Positions 1-8,938 of a DNA stretch of 64,000 nt are shown here, in pieces; positions within the stretch are counted from its first letter, which is position 1; each line of letters begins with the position of its first letter. The notes beneath the pieces were generated by a model. That model saw only the letters and a program-made list of their open reading frames with translations. It made no database searches and was not told the origin of the DNA. The position numbers and the translations under genes are program-made. Source of the stretch: Desulfuromonadales bacterium (GTDB lineage Bacteria > Desulfobacterota > Desulfuromonadia > Geobacterales > Pseudopelobacteraceae); assembly GCA_013377095.1 (NCBI GenBank), contig JACAAY010000001.1, forward strand, positions 91,100 to 155,099, in the 5' to 3' direction.

Positions 1-1415
1 TCTTCATAGGTGCCGTGACGCTGGTAGAGCGCGGTGCAGTAGCCTGCCAGCAGCGATTCTGCGTCCAGTGATCCGGCTCTGATTGCCTCCTGCAGGTCGT
101 TATCGCTCCTTTTCTGATTCAGCAGGGCCTGGTCGCCCTTGTAGTGGCGGGTAATAATAATTCTGCGCACCGCCTGCTCAAGCTCCCGCACATTGCCCGG
201 CCAGGCATAGTCACTTCCTGCGTCCCGCCTGATGGCATCGCACACCAGTCGTGCATATTCGACGGCTTGTTCGCCGACCATGCGGCGCAGGATCCGGCCG
301 GTCAGTGCTTCCAGTTCGCGGGGTTCCTCCGTTATCCGCTCCTTGAGCGAGGGAACGGTTACGATATCGGAGCAGAGGCGGTAATAAAAATCATTGCGGA
401 AGTGACCCGTAGCGCGCATCTCATCCAGCGGCCGGTTGGTCGCCGCAATCACCCGTCCCTGGAAGCGACGTCGTTCGTGGCTTCCCACCGCTGCAAAGGT
501 ACGCTCTTGCAATACCTGCAGCAGTTTTATCTGCACCGGGATGGATACGTCGCCAATTTCATCCAGAAATATGGAGCCGTGGGGAGAACAGCGGTCGAAG
601 ACCCCTTCGTGATTTTCAATGGCGCCGGTAAAGGCGCCTTTTTTGTGACCGAAGAGTTCCGATTCCAGCAGTGATTCCGGATACTGGGACAGGTTGATGG
701 CGATGAAGGAGCGGGTGAAGCTTTCGCTAAAGCATCCCTTGCGTTCATCAAAGGGGATGAAACCGGATCGTCCGATGGCTGCGGCAGCAGCACCCTTGCC
801 GGTGCCGGTTTCGCCCAGCAGCAGGGTCGAAAAATCCTCCATCCGGTCCCAGAGGTGCTGTTCATACCAGGTGATGTTGCAGGTGAAAATGTTGTTCCAG
901 AGCTGCAAGCGCAGGTTCTGCATGGCCGGGGAGAGGCCGGTCAGGCCGCTTTCGATAAAATAGAAGGCGCGTCGGATCTGGTAGAAGATTGCCAGATAGC
1001 GCTGCGCGGCGGCATTGTTCAGGCCGATGTTCACTAGTGCGGAAAGAATTGTCCCGGCAAAGGGGACCGGGATGGGGGTGTCTCCAGCAGCAAGTTGTTT
1101 AAGGATAAAGGCGTCAAACTTTTGCCGATGCTGGTGGTATAGCTCGAAGAGCAGGGCGGTGCGCAAGAGCTCGCGGTCGCCCTCATTGTAGCCACTCAGG
1201 TCAACGGAGCTGCGTACCTTCAACGCTCGCAGTCGCTGGCTGACCCGCGTGACCGCCTGTTCAACGGCATCGTCCCACGACATGGAGTCGGGGGCATCGG
1301 CGAGCCTGCGGTCAACCTCGATGCGGGACTGGCTAAAGGGGTTGGTGAAGGCGGCTTGGGAAACGTTCTTGAAAAAGTCCCGATCGGGTGCGGTCAATGA
1401 TTGTTTTTGTCTCAT
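1..1415 (-). CDS. Sigma-54 interacting AAA+ transcription activator, C-terminus cut by window edge
   Basis: The minus strand is open from an ATG at 1415 to the window start, giving about 471 residues. The AAA+ domain is complete: Walker A GETGTGKG near residue 201, the sigma-54 contact loop GAFTGA near 258 and Walker B FLDEIGD near 280. The first 160 or so residues are helical and show no receiver, GAF or PAS signature that I recognise, so the input signal is unknown. The last visible residues (YQRHGTYE) resemble the start of a helix-turn-helix found in related activators. It should hydrolyse ATP to open sigma-54 holoenzyme promoters. Its target is not evident; the sigma-54 promoters at 7.5 and 10.9 kb are possible but unproven clients. 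Confidence 0.9.
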   Translation of the reverse strand, partial: MRQKQSLTAPDRDFFKNVSQAAFTNPFSQSRIEVDRRLADAPDSMSWDDAVEQAVTRVSQRLRALKVRSSVDLSGYNEGDRELLRTALLFELYHQHRQKFDAFILKQLAAGDTPIPVPFAGTILSALVNIGLNNAAAQRYLAIFYQIRRAFYFIESGLTGLSPAMQNLRLQLWNNIFTCNITWYEQHLWDRMEDFSTLLLGETGTGKGAAAAAIGRSGFIPFDERKGCFSESFTRSFIAINLSQYPESLLESELFGHKKGAFTGAIENHEGVFDRCSPHGSIFLDEIGDVSIPVQIKLLQVLQERTFAAVGSHERRRFQGRVIAATNRPLDEMRATGHFRNDFYYRLCSDIVTVPSLKERITEEPRELEALTGRILRRMVGEQAVEYARLVCDAIRRDAGSDYAWPGNVRELEQAVRRIIITRHYKGDQALLNQKRSDNDLQEAIRAGSLDAESLLAGYCTALYQRHGTYE

Positions 1416-1461
1416 GCAAGAGATGTATATGAGTTGTGCATGGGTTGTCAATGATTGTGCA
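1393..1461. repeat. Short direct repeats around the activator promoter
   Basis: GTCAATGATTGT occurs perfectly at 1393-1404 and 1447-1458, and TTGTGCA at 1434-1440 and 1455-1461. The second pair is 21 bp apart, two helical turns, and flanks the -35 box. The layout fits an autoregulatory operator, but no binding protein can be named. Confidence 0.45.
1424..1451 (-). promoter_or_regulatory. Candidate sigma-70 promoter of the sigma-54 activator
   Basis: On the minus strand a perfect -35 TTGACA (1446-1451) and a -10 TATACA (1424-1429) are 16 bp apart. The predicted transcription start falls about 2 nt before the ATG at 1415, and no Shine-Dalgarno sequence precedes that ATG. Either the message is nearly leaderless or translation begins further in. 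Confidence 0.5.
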
Positions 1462-1678
1462 AAATTCTGAAGCACGTATTTTACGGATTGCTCCGATTAC
1501 ACGGATATAAAATCAAAAAAAACCGTGCAATCCAATAATCCGTGATGCAGATAGTGGACAAACCATTGACCTCCACCGCTGTTGGCACACTCCCTGAAGA
1601 GTCCGCACTCTGAAATATTTTATATTGTTAGCGGCCCTTTATTTGGTATTGTGGCCGCGACCCACGGGAGCAGAGACC

Positions 1679-2698
1679 ATGCATACGCGCAACGCCATCA
1701 TCGACATTCATTGCCACACCGCCGGAATCGGTGCCGGGGGAAGCGGTTGCTTTGTTTCTCCGGCGCTGCGTAACAGCTGGCGTTATCGAGTCTATCTCAA
1801 GGCTTTTGGCGTGAGCGAACGGGAACTGCTTGCCCAGGGAGATGGACTGATCATGCGGCGCATATCGGAACGTCTGTCCCGGTCGCGGCATGTGGATGCG
1901 GCGGTGATACTGGCCATGGACGGAGTTGTGGGCGAGGATGGTCAATTGGACAGGTCAGCCACCGAGGTTTATATTCCCAATGACTTCGTGGCGCGGGAAG
2001 TGCGCAACTATCCGAACCTGCTTTTCGGGGCCAGCGTCAATCCATACCGCAGCGATGCACGGGCACGGCTTGACCAGGTTGCGGGCGATGGCGCCGTGCT
2101 GCTCAAATGGCTCCCCTCCATCCAGCACATCGACCCGGCTGATAAGCGCCTGATCCCCTTCTATCTGCGTTTGAAGGAGTTGGGTTTGCCGCTTTTGACC
2201 CACACCGGTAACGAGGAGTCCTTTACCTGGGCCCGGAATGAACTGGCTGATCCGGAGCGCTTGCGTCTGCCCCTGTCGCAGGGGGTAACGGTGATCGCCG
2301 CCCATGTTGCTTCCAATGGCAGAAATGGTGGCGAACGCAACTTCACACGTTTCCTGCGTCTCTGTCAGGAATTCCCCAATCTGTATGCCGATATCTCGGC
2401 CCTGACCCAGGCCAACCGCATCGGCCATCTGCATAAAGTGCTGCGTCACGGGGAGTTGCATGACCGGTTGCTGTACGGCACCGACATGCCGCTTCTGAGT
2501 ACCGGAATCACGTCCCCCTGGTTCCATGCCCACCTGGTGTCGCCCGTCAAGTTTGTTCGGGTGCTCGGATACAGAAACCCCTGGGATCGCGACGTTGAAC
2601 TGAAACGGTCATTGGGGGCGCCCCTCTCCCTCTTCGGCCGGGCAGTCGGTCTGTTGCGCATTCCAGAAAATCGTGAGGTAGATCATGTCACCCCCTGA
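1679..2698 (+). CDS. Amidohydrolase family metal-dependent hydrolase (TIM barrel)
   Basis: A 339-residue protein beginning with IIDIHCHTAG, where the HxH pair is the usual first metal-binding motif of the amidohydrolase superfamily. Later motifs are LLTHTGNE, VIAAHVAS and LLYGTDMP, giving further metal or catalytic His and Asp residues. The closest fold type is the Amidohydro_2 (decarboxylase/lactonase-like) branch; the substrate is unknown. I chose the ATG at 1679 because GGGAG lies just upstream; a TTG at 1625 would add residues without a ribosome site. The 3' end overlaps the next gene by 14 bp, so the two are probably co-translated and may share a lipid or acyl substrate pathway. That link is inference. 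Confidence 0.85.
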   Translation: MHTRNAIIDIHCHTAGIGAGGSGCFVSPALRNSWRYRVYLKAFGVSERELLAQGDGLIMRRISERLSRSRHVDAAVILAMDGVVGEDGQLDRSATEVYIPNDFVAREVRNYPNLLFGASVNPYRSDARARLDQVAGDGAVLLKWLPSIQHIDPADKRLIPFYLRLKELGLPLLTHTGNEESFTWARNELADPERLRLPLSQGVTVIAAHVASNGRNGGERNFTRFLRLCQEFPNLYADISALTQANRIGHLHKVLRHGELHDRLLYGTDMPLLSTGITSPWFHAHLVSPVKFVRVLGYRNPWDRDVELKRSLGAPLSLFGRAVGLLRIPENREVDHVTP

Positions 2699-5600
2699 GC
2701 AATCTGAACCATCCTCCATCAAAAAGCTCTCCCCCTCTTTTAACCGGCTCAACGCAACCCAGTTTCTGGGGGCGATGAATGACAACATCCTCAAGTTGCT
2801 GATCATCTTCTGTCTGATCGGCGTCCAGGGTGCTGAGCGCGCCGGCATCATCACCGCCGGCGTGGGCGCGGCCTTTGTGCTTCCCTTTTTGCTCTTTTCG
2901 GCTCCGGCCGGATGCCTGGCGGACCGGCTGGCCAAGTCACGCATCATCGTGGCGGTCAAGTTGATGGAGGTGCTGGTCACCGCCCTGGCTGTGCTGGCCT
3001 TTGCCCTGGGGTGGCACAATGGCCTCTACCTGGTGATCTTCATGATGGCCACCCACAGCGCGTTTTTCGCCCCGGCCAAGTACGGCGTCATTCCCGAACT
3101 GGCCGACCGCGAGCAGCTCTCCCGTGCCAACGGGCTGGTGGAGTCCTTTACCTATCTGGCGATTATCTTCGGCACCACCCTGGCATCTGGTCTGGCCCAG
3201 GCTGTTCAGGGGCGCTTCTGGATGGCGGCGGTGTTCAGTTTGGTGATTGCTGTGGCTGGATTCTGGGCTGCCTTTGGAATGGAAGAAACCCCCGTCGGCG
3301 ACAGCAGACGCAAGATATCTCTCTTCCCGGATGAAATTCTGCGCACCCTGGTGGGGATTCACCATGACCGCGATCTGATGCTGGCGGTGATCGGGCAAGC
3401 CTATTTTCTGTTCGTGGGCGCCTTTGCCCAGCTCAACCTGATCGCCTACGGTATTCAGGAGATGGGACTGGTCGAGGCCCAGAGCGGCTACCTCTTTCTG
3501 GCCGCGGCCCTGGGGATTGGCGGTGGTTCATTTCTGGCTGCCAAGCTCTCCGGTCGGGACGTGGAATTCGGCATCGTACCCATCGGCGCTTTCGGTCTGA
3601 CCGTTTCACTCTTGCTGCTGCACGCCGTTCCCTCCACGTTGCCCTCCTGTCTGGCAATCCTGGTGCTGTTCGGTGTGTCCGCCGGTCTGTTCAGTCTGCC
3701 GCTGCAGACCTTTATCCAGTTCCGGGCCGAACCGGCCAAACGGGGCGAAGTGCTGGCCGCCTCCAGCTTTCTCAACTGGGTCGGAATCCTGCTGGCCTCC
3801 GGGTTGACCTGGCTCTTCAGCGGACCGCTGAAATTTACCGCTGCCCAGGGTTTCAGCTCAATCGGAGCGCTGACCCTGCTCCTGACCCTGATCTCCTTTT
3901 GGGTGCTGCCCGACTTTCTGCTGCGCTTTATCGCCCTGCTGGCCATGCGCATTTTCTACCGCATCCGTATCCATGGCGCTGAAAATCTGCCGATCGAGGG
4001 TCCGGCGCTGCTGATCCCCAATCATGTTTCCTGGCTGGATGCTCTGCTGCTGACCGCCACCAACCAGCGCCGGATCCGTTTTGTCATGGAACGCGGCATC
4101 TATAACACCCCCATCGTGCGGGTTCTGTTCAAACTGCTGGGCGTTATCCCGGTCTCTTCCCGCGACGGCAAAAAGGAACTGCTGGAGTTTATCCAAAAGG
4201 CGCGTGCCGCCCTGGACGATGGTTACATGGTCTGTATCTTTGCCGAAGGTGAGCTGACCCGCACCGGTATGTTGCGGGAATTTCGGGGAGGGTTCGAGCG
4301 GATTGTCAGGGACAGCGGTCATCCGATAATTCCGGTCTATATCGGCGGCGCCTGGGGCAGTATTCTCAGCTATGCCCATGGCAGACTGCTTTCCCGGCCG
4401 CCGGCCCTGTCTCCCTATCGGGTCAGTATCCTCTTCGGCACTCCCCTGCCTGCTACCAGCACGGCTCTGGAGGTGCGCCAGGCGGTGATGCAGCTTTCCT
4501 GCGACTGGTTTGACTCACGCAAGTCTGCCCGCAGACCGCTGGGAGAACAGTTTGTCCGTTCCGCCAAACAAAACTGGAACCGCCGCGCCATGGCCGACAC
4601 GTCCGGCAAGTCCTTGAGCTATGGTCGTGCCCTGGCTGGCGCCTTGGCACTGACAGGGAAGCTGGAGAGGGTGCTTTCTGCACCCACTGCGCCAAGGGGG
4701 GATCAACACCAGGGGCACTATGTCGGTGTGTTGTTACCCCCTTCGGTGGCTGGTGTGCTGACCAACCTGGCCCTTTCGCTGATGGGGCGTGTGCCGGTCA
4801 ACCTGAACTACACCGCTTACGAGGCCTCTTTTCGTTCGGCCGTGGAACAGTGCGGCATTGCAACCATCATCACGTCGCGGGCCTTTCTGGAAAAACTGCC
4901 CTTGTTGCCGCGTCTGGAAGGGATGATTATGCTGGAAGAACTCCTGCCGACCATCTCCGGCATGGACAGATTGCTGGCCCTGTTCAGGGGGCGTTTGCTG
5001 CCGTCACGTCTGCTCTGTTGCCGGGAGGGATTCGATGCCGACAAGGTGGCCACGGTGATATTCTCCTCCGGCAGCACCGGCGAACCCAAGGGGGTCATGT
5101 TGACTCACCACAATATCATGTCCAATATTGAAGCGCTGCGCATGGTATTCCGGGTTACCCTGAACGACAATGTCTGCTCGGCCCTGCCATTCTTCCACTC
5201 CCTCGGTTTTACCGCCACATTCTGGTTTCCGCTGACCAGCGGTTTTTCCGCCGCTTATCACAGCAACCCCCTGGATGGGGAAAAGATAGCCCAGGTGGTG
5301 CGTGAGCATCGCTCAACCATCCTGCTGGCCACTCCCACCTTTCTGCTGGCCTATCTGCGCCGCGCCAAAAAAGAGGACTTTGCCACGTTGCGCCTGGTGG
5401 TGACCGGGGCCGAGAAGTTGAAAAGCAAGCTGGCCGACTCCTTTCAGGAAAAGTTCGGTGTGCGCCCCCTGGAGGGCTATGGCGCCACGGAACTGTCACC
5501 GGTTATTACCCTCAGTCTGCCGGACGTGGAGGTGGGCGGCGTCCGTCAGCATGGCTCCAAGGAGGGTAGTGTGGGTCACCCCATTCCGGGAGTGGCCATC

Positions 5601-6113
5601 CGTGTGGTGGATCCGGACAGCGGCGTGATACTCAAGCCGGGGCAGCCTGGGCTTTTGCTGGTGAGGGGGCCGAATGTCATGCTGGGGTATCTGGGCAGGA
5701 GCGACAAGACCGTTGAGGCGCTGAGGGATGGCTGGTATGTCACTGGAGATATCGGGGTCATGGATGATGACGGATTTATCCGCATCACCGACCGTCTTTC
5801 CCGTTTCAGTAAGATAGGGGGCGAGATGGTGCCGCACGGCGTGGTGGAGGACGAACTGCACGGTTGCATCGGCCAGAGCCAGGTTCTGGCGGTCACGGCT
5901 GTGCCGGATGAGAAAAAGGGTGAGCGCCTGGTGGTGATCTACACCAGTGGAACCACCGATGCCGAGACTCTCCAGCGCCACATATCCGAAAGCGCTCTGC
6001 CCAACCTGTGGAAACCGGGGCGCGACTGCTACATCGGGGTGGAGAGCCTGCCGATCCTGGGGAGTGGTAAGCTGGATCTGAAGCGGCTCAGGGAAATTGC
6101 ACTGGCGGGGTAG
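2685..6113 (+). CDS. LplT-Aas type fusion: MFS lysophospholipid transporter, PlsC acyltransferase, acyl-ACP synthetase
   Basis: This 1142-residue protein has three parts. Residues 1-425 are an MFS transporter (LNATQFLGAMNDNILK, many membrane segments). Residues about 425-630 are a PlsC acyltransferase with the H(X)4D motif NHVSWLD and FAEGELTRTG. Residues about 640-1142 are an AMP-forming acyl ligase with the phosphate loop SSGSTGEPKGV, GYGATELSP and the C-terminal catalytic-lysine region GSGKLDLKRL. E. coli splits these functions between LplT and Aas, which import lysophosphatidylethanolamine and re-acylate it at the inner membrane. The same role is inferred here. GAGGT precedes the ATG. All key motifs look intact. 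Confidence 0.92.
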   Translation: MSPPEQSEPSSIKKLSPSFNRLNATQFLGAMNDNILKLLIIFCLIGVQGAERAGIITAGVGAAFVLPFLLFSAPAGCLADRLAKSRIIVAVKLMEVLVTALAVLAFALGWHNGLYLVIFMMATHSAFFAPAKYGVIPELADREQLSRANGLVESFTYLAIIFGTTLASGLAQAVQGRFWMAAVFSLVIAVAGFWAAFGMEETPVGDSRRKISLFPDEILRTLVGIHHDRDLMLAVIGQAYFLFVGAFAQLNLIAYGIQEMGLVEAQSGYLFLAAALGIGGGSFLAAKLSGRDVEFGIVPIGAFGLTVSLLLLHAVPSTLPSCLAILVLFGVSAGLFSLPLQTFIQFRAEPAKRGEVLAASSFLNWVGILLASGLTWLFSGPLKFTAAQGFSSIGALTLLLTLISFWVLPDFLLRFIALLAMRIFYRIRIHGAENLPIEGPALLIPNHVSWLDALLLTATNQRRIRFVMERGIYNTPIVRVLFKLLGVIPVSSRDGKKELLEFIQKARAALDDGYMVCIFAEGELTRTGMLREFRGGFERIVRDSGHPIIPVYIGGAWGSILSYAHGRLLSRPPALSPYRVSILFGTPLPATSTALEVRQAVMQLSCDWFDSRKSARRPLGEQFVRSAKQNWNRRAMADTSGKSLSYGRALAGALALTGKLERVLSAPTAPRGDQHQGHYVGVLLPPSVAGVLTNLALSLMGRVPVNLNYTAYEASFRSAVEQCGIATIITSRAFLEKLPLLPRLEGMIMLEELLPTISGMDRLLALFRGRLLPSRLLCCREGFDADKVATVIFSSGSTGEPKGVMLTHHNIMSNIEALRMVFRVTLNDNVCSALPFFHSLGFTATFWFPLTSGFSAAYHSNPLDGEKIAQVVREHRSTILLATPTFLLAYLRRAKKEDFATLRLVVTGAEKLKSKLADSFQEKFGVRPLEGYGATELSPVITLSLPDVEVGGVRQHGSKEGSVGHPIPGVAIRVVDPDSGVILKPGQPGLLLVRGPNVMLGYLGRSDKTVEALRDGWYVTGDIGVMDDDGFIRITDRLSRFSKIGGEMVPHGVVEDELHGCIGQSQVLAVTAVPDEKKGERLVVIYTSGTTDAETLQRHISESALPNLWKPGRDCYIGVESLPILGSGKLDLKRLREIALAG

Positions 6114-6267
6114 TGCGAGACGGGTTATGAGGCAAGAGCACGCATGAAACAGTGGCTCATACAGGCTTACAGGCAAGCCGTTCGGGCACCACTCGCCATA
6201 TGGCATGCAGTATCGTAACCAGGTTGGTTCGGGACCCTCCTCGAATACAGTGTTATCCCGCCGAATT

Positions 6268-6921
6268 TCAGTGCCCGGCCTGGCTGCCCCACAGCTCTTT
6301 CAGTCTACTGTCGCGGCCGCAGCTGGCACGATAATATTTGTACCTGAGCGGGTTCTTCTTATAGTAGTGCTGGTGATATTCCTCGGCCGGGTAGAATTCC
6401 CCGGCCCTGGTTATTTCGGTCACCACCGGCTCCCGGAAAGGCCTGTTCCTGTTCAGAGCCTCCTTAGATTGCAAGGCCAGACGGTGCTGTTCTTCAGTGT
6501 GGTAGAAGATGGCGCTGCGGTACTGGTGCCCTGTGTCGCAGAATTGGCGATCCTTCACGGTCGGGTCGATGTTATGCCAATAGACTGACAAAAGCTTTTC
6601 GTAGCTGATTTTGGCTGGATTGTAGACCACCTGGACCGACTCGGCATGACCCGTCCCGCCGGCCGAGACCTCCTCGTAGGTCGGGTTTTTCTTCTGTCCG
6701 CCGCTATACCCCGAGGTCACCGACACCACGCCGGAGAGTGCGTCGAAGGGGTGCTCCATGCACCAGAAGCAACCTCCGGCAAAGGTGGCCTTTTCCAGAT
6801 TACCAGAGTGGGGTGCTGGATTTTGCTGTTCTTTGCCATTCCCCGACGAAGCTGTACGTATGCCAACGATTGCAACGAGTAAGACTGCAACTGCCCCGTA
6901 TATCAGAATCGAGCTTCTCAT
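6268..6921 (-). CDS. msrA: Peptide-methionine (S)-S-oxide reductase MsrA, membrane-anchored or exported
   Basis: A 217-residue protein with the MsrA active site ATFAGGCFWCME, whose first Cys is the catalytic nucleophile, and the family motif TSGYSGG. It reduces methionine-S-sulfoxide in oxidised proteins. The N-terminus is a hydrophobic segment (ILIYGAVAVLLVAIVGI) with one Arg before it, so the enzyme is probably periplasmic or anchored; many MsrA proteins are cytosolic. Two ATGs are available at 6927 and 6921. GAGGAG is only 2 nt from the first, so the second is the better start. No selenocysteine replaces the active Cys despite selB elsewhere in the window. The gene stands alone. Confidence 0.95.
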   Translation of the reverse strand: MRSSILIYGAVAVLLVAIVGIRTASSGNGKEQQNPAPHSGNLEKATFAGGCFWCMEHPFDALSGVVSVTSGYSGGQKKNPTYEEVSAGGTGHAESVQVVYNPAKISYEKLLSVYWHNIDPTVKDRQFCDTGHQYRSAIFYHTEEQHRLALQSKEALNRNRPFREPVVTEITRAGEFYPAEEYHQHYYKKNPLRYKYYRASCGRDSRLKELWGSQAGH

Positions 6922-7501
6922 GATCATTTCTCCTCTCGGTTATCACTCCGTGAAAGCACCCCTGGGATTACTTTCACCCCTGAATCAACAATAGCAGGTA
7001 AAAATAATACTACTCCAATAATTCAACATTTACCCTATCTTAACTCTCCCCCTGATTGTGCCATTACTGGTCACCGCCTACCAAGCTTAAGGGAAACCGG
7101 TGGTTTCTCCGCTCAAGGTGGAAATCTGAGGCGTCCTCGAAACAACATCCTTTGAACAGGCCTGATGTTTTTTACTGGGGTTTGGCATACTGGTCATGGT
7201 CCCGGTCTTCGAGGCGGTGACCATCTGCCGTCTTGCACTGATGACACCTCCATAACGGCGAATATTTGAACTGTACGGATGTGAAGCCATGTGGTTGATG
7301 GTGATGTGAATCACCAGCCGATGGCTTTTGTTTTAGCCACCTGTGCACAGTTGATTCAAAACACTTTTTGAAGAATGCCCACATCTTAACCGCACAGGTG
7401 CTTAATTTTTAGGCGCTATTGCCGCACAATCAACACTATTCGAAAAAACCACATGTCCGTTTAAGATGGTAACCAGCTGTTTTAATGATAAAAACAGACT
7501 C
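6922..7501. other. Non-coding interval upstream of the nitrogen island
   Basis: About 580 bp between msrA and the sigma-54 promoter at 7502. Two short minus-strand frames (7087-7314 and 7172-7384) lack ribosome sites and resemble no family I know. The part nearest the promoter holds the inverted repeat listed separately. It may be regulatory sequence plus decayed coding DNA. Confidence 0.5.
7338..7400. repeat. Inverted repeat, candidate upstream activator sites
   Basis: CACCTGTGC at 7338-7346 is the exact reverse complement of GCACAGGTG at 7392-7400, and CTGTGCACAG at 7341-7350 is itself palindromic. The pair lies about 100-165 bp upstream of the sigma-54 promoter at 7502, the usual range for enhancer-binding proteins of the NtrC class. 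Function is inferred from position and symmetry only. Confidence 0.4.
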
Positions 7502-7517
7502 TGGCATGCTCTGTGCT
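7502..7517 (+). promoter_or_regulatory. Sigma-54 promoter for the first nitrogen operon
   Basis: TGGCATGCTCTGTGCT matches the -24/-12 consensus (TGGCAYG-N4-TTGCW) except for a G in place of the first T of the -12 box. GG and GC have the required 12-bp offset. It lies about 140 bp before the gene at 7656 and shares the 12-mer CTGTGCTAAGTA with the promoter at 10895. Confidence 0.85.
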
Positions 7518-7655
7518 AAGTATTACAAAACTTTCCCCGGTCACATAACTGGGATTGTACTCATATCATATGACTCTACAGAACGTGCAGTGATGAGACC
7601 AACGAAGCTTTCATCCTATCACCGTTCAAAATCAACGATGAAAAGGAGAGGAAAG

Positions 7656-8895
<1,240 letters not shown>

Positions 8896-8938
8896 CATGG
8901 GAACTTTTCAACAACCAATACGAGACGGAGGTTTCTCG

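Noticed and set aside
1572..1600. TGGCAC near 1583 as a second sigma-54 promoter
   Set aside because: The -12 GC is missing at the required spacing.
6268..6921. Selenoprotein MsrA
   Set aside because: The active site is encoded as Cys with no in-frame TGA.
7087..7384. Two short minus-strand frames as genes or transposase remnants
   Set aside because: No ribosome site, no recognisable motif, and no inverted repeat or target duplication.
7534..7555. Six-base-pair hairpin with hexaloop in the first nitrogen leader, as an ANTAR antiterminator target
   Set aside because: CCCGGT/ACTGGG closes a CACATA loop, which lacks the A1 and G4 that ANTAR proteins need, and no partner hairpin or terminator follows.
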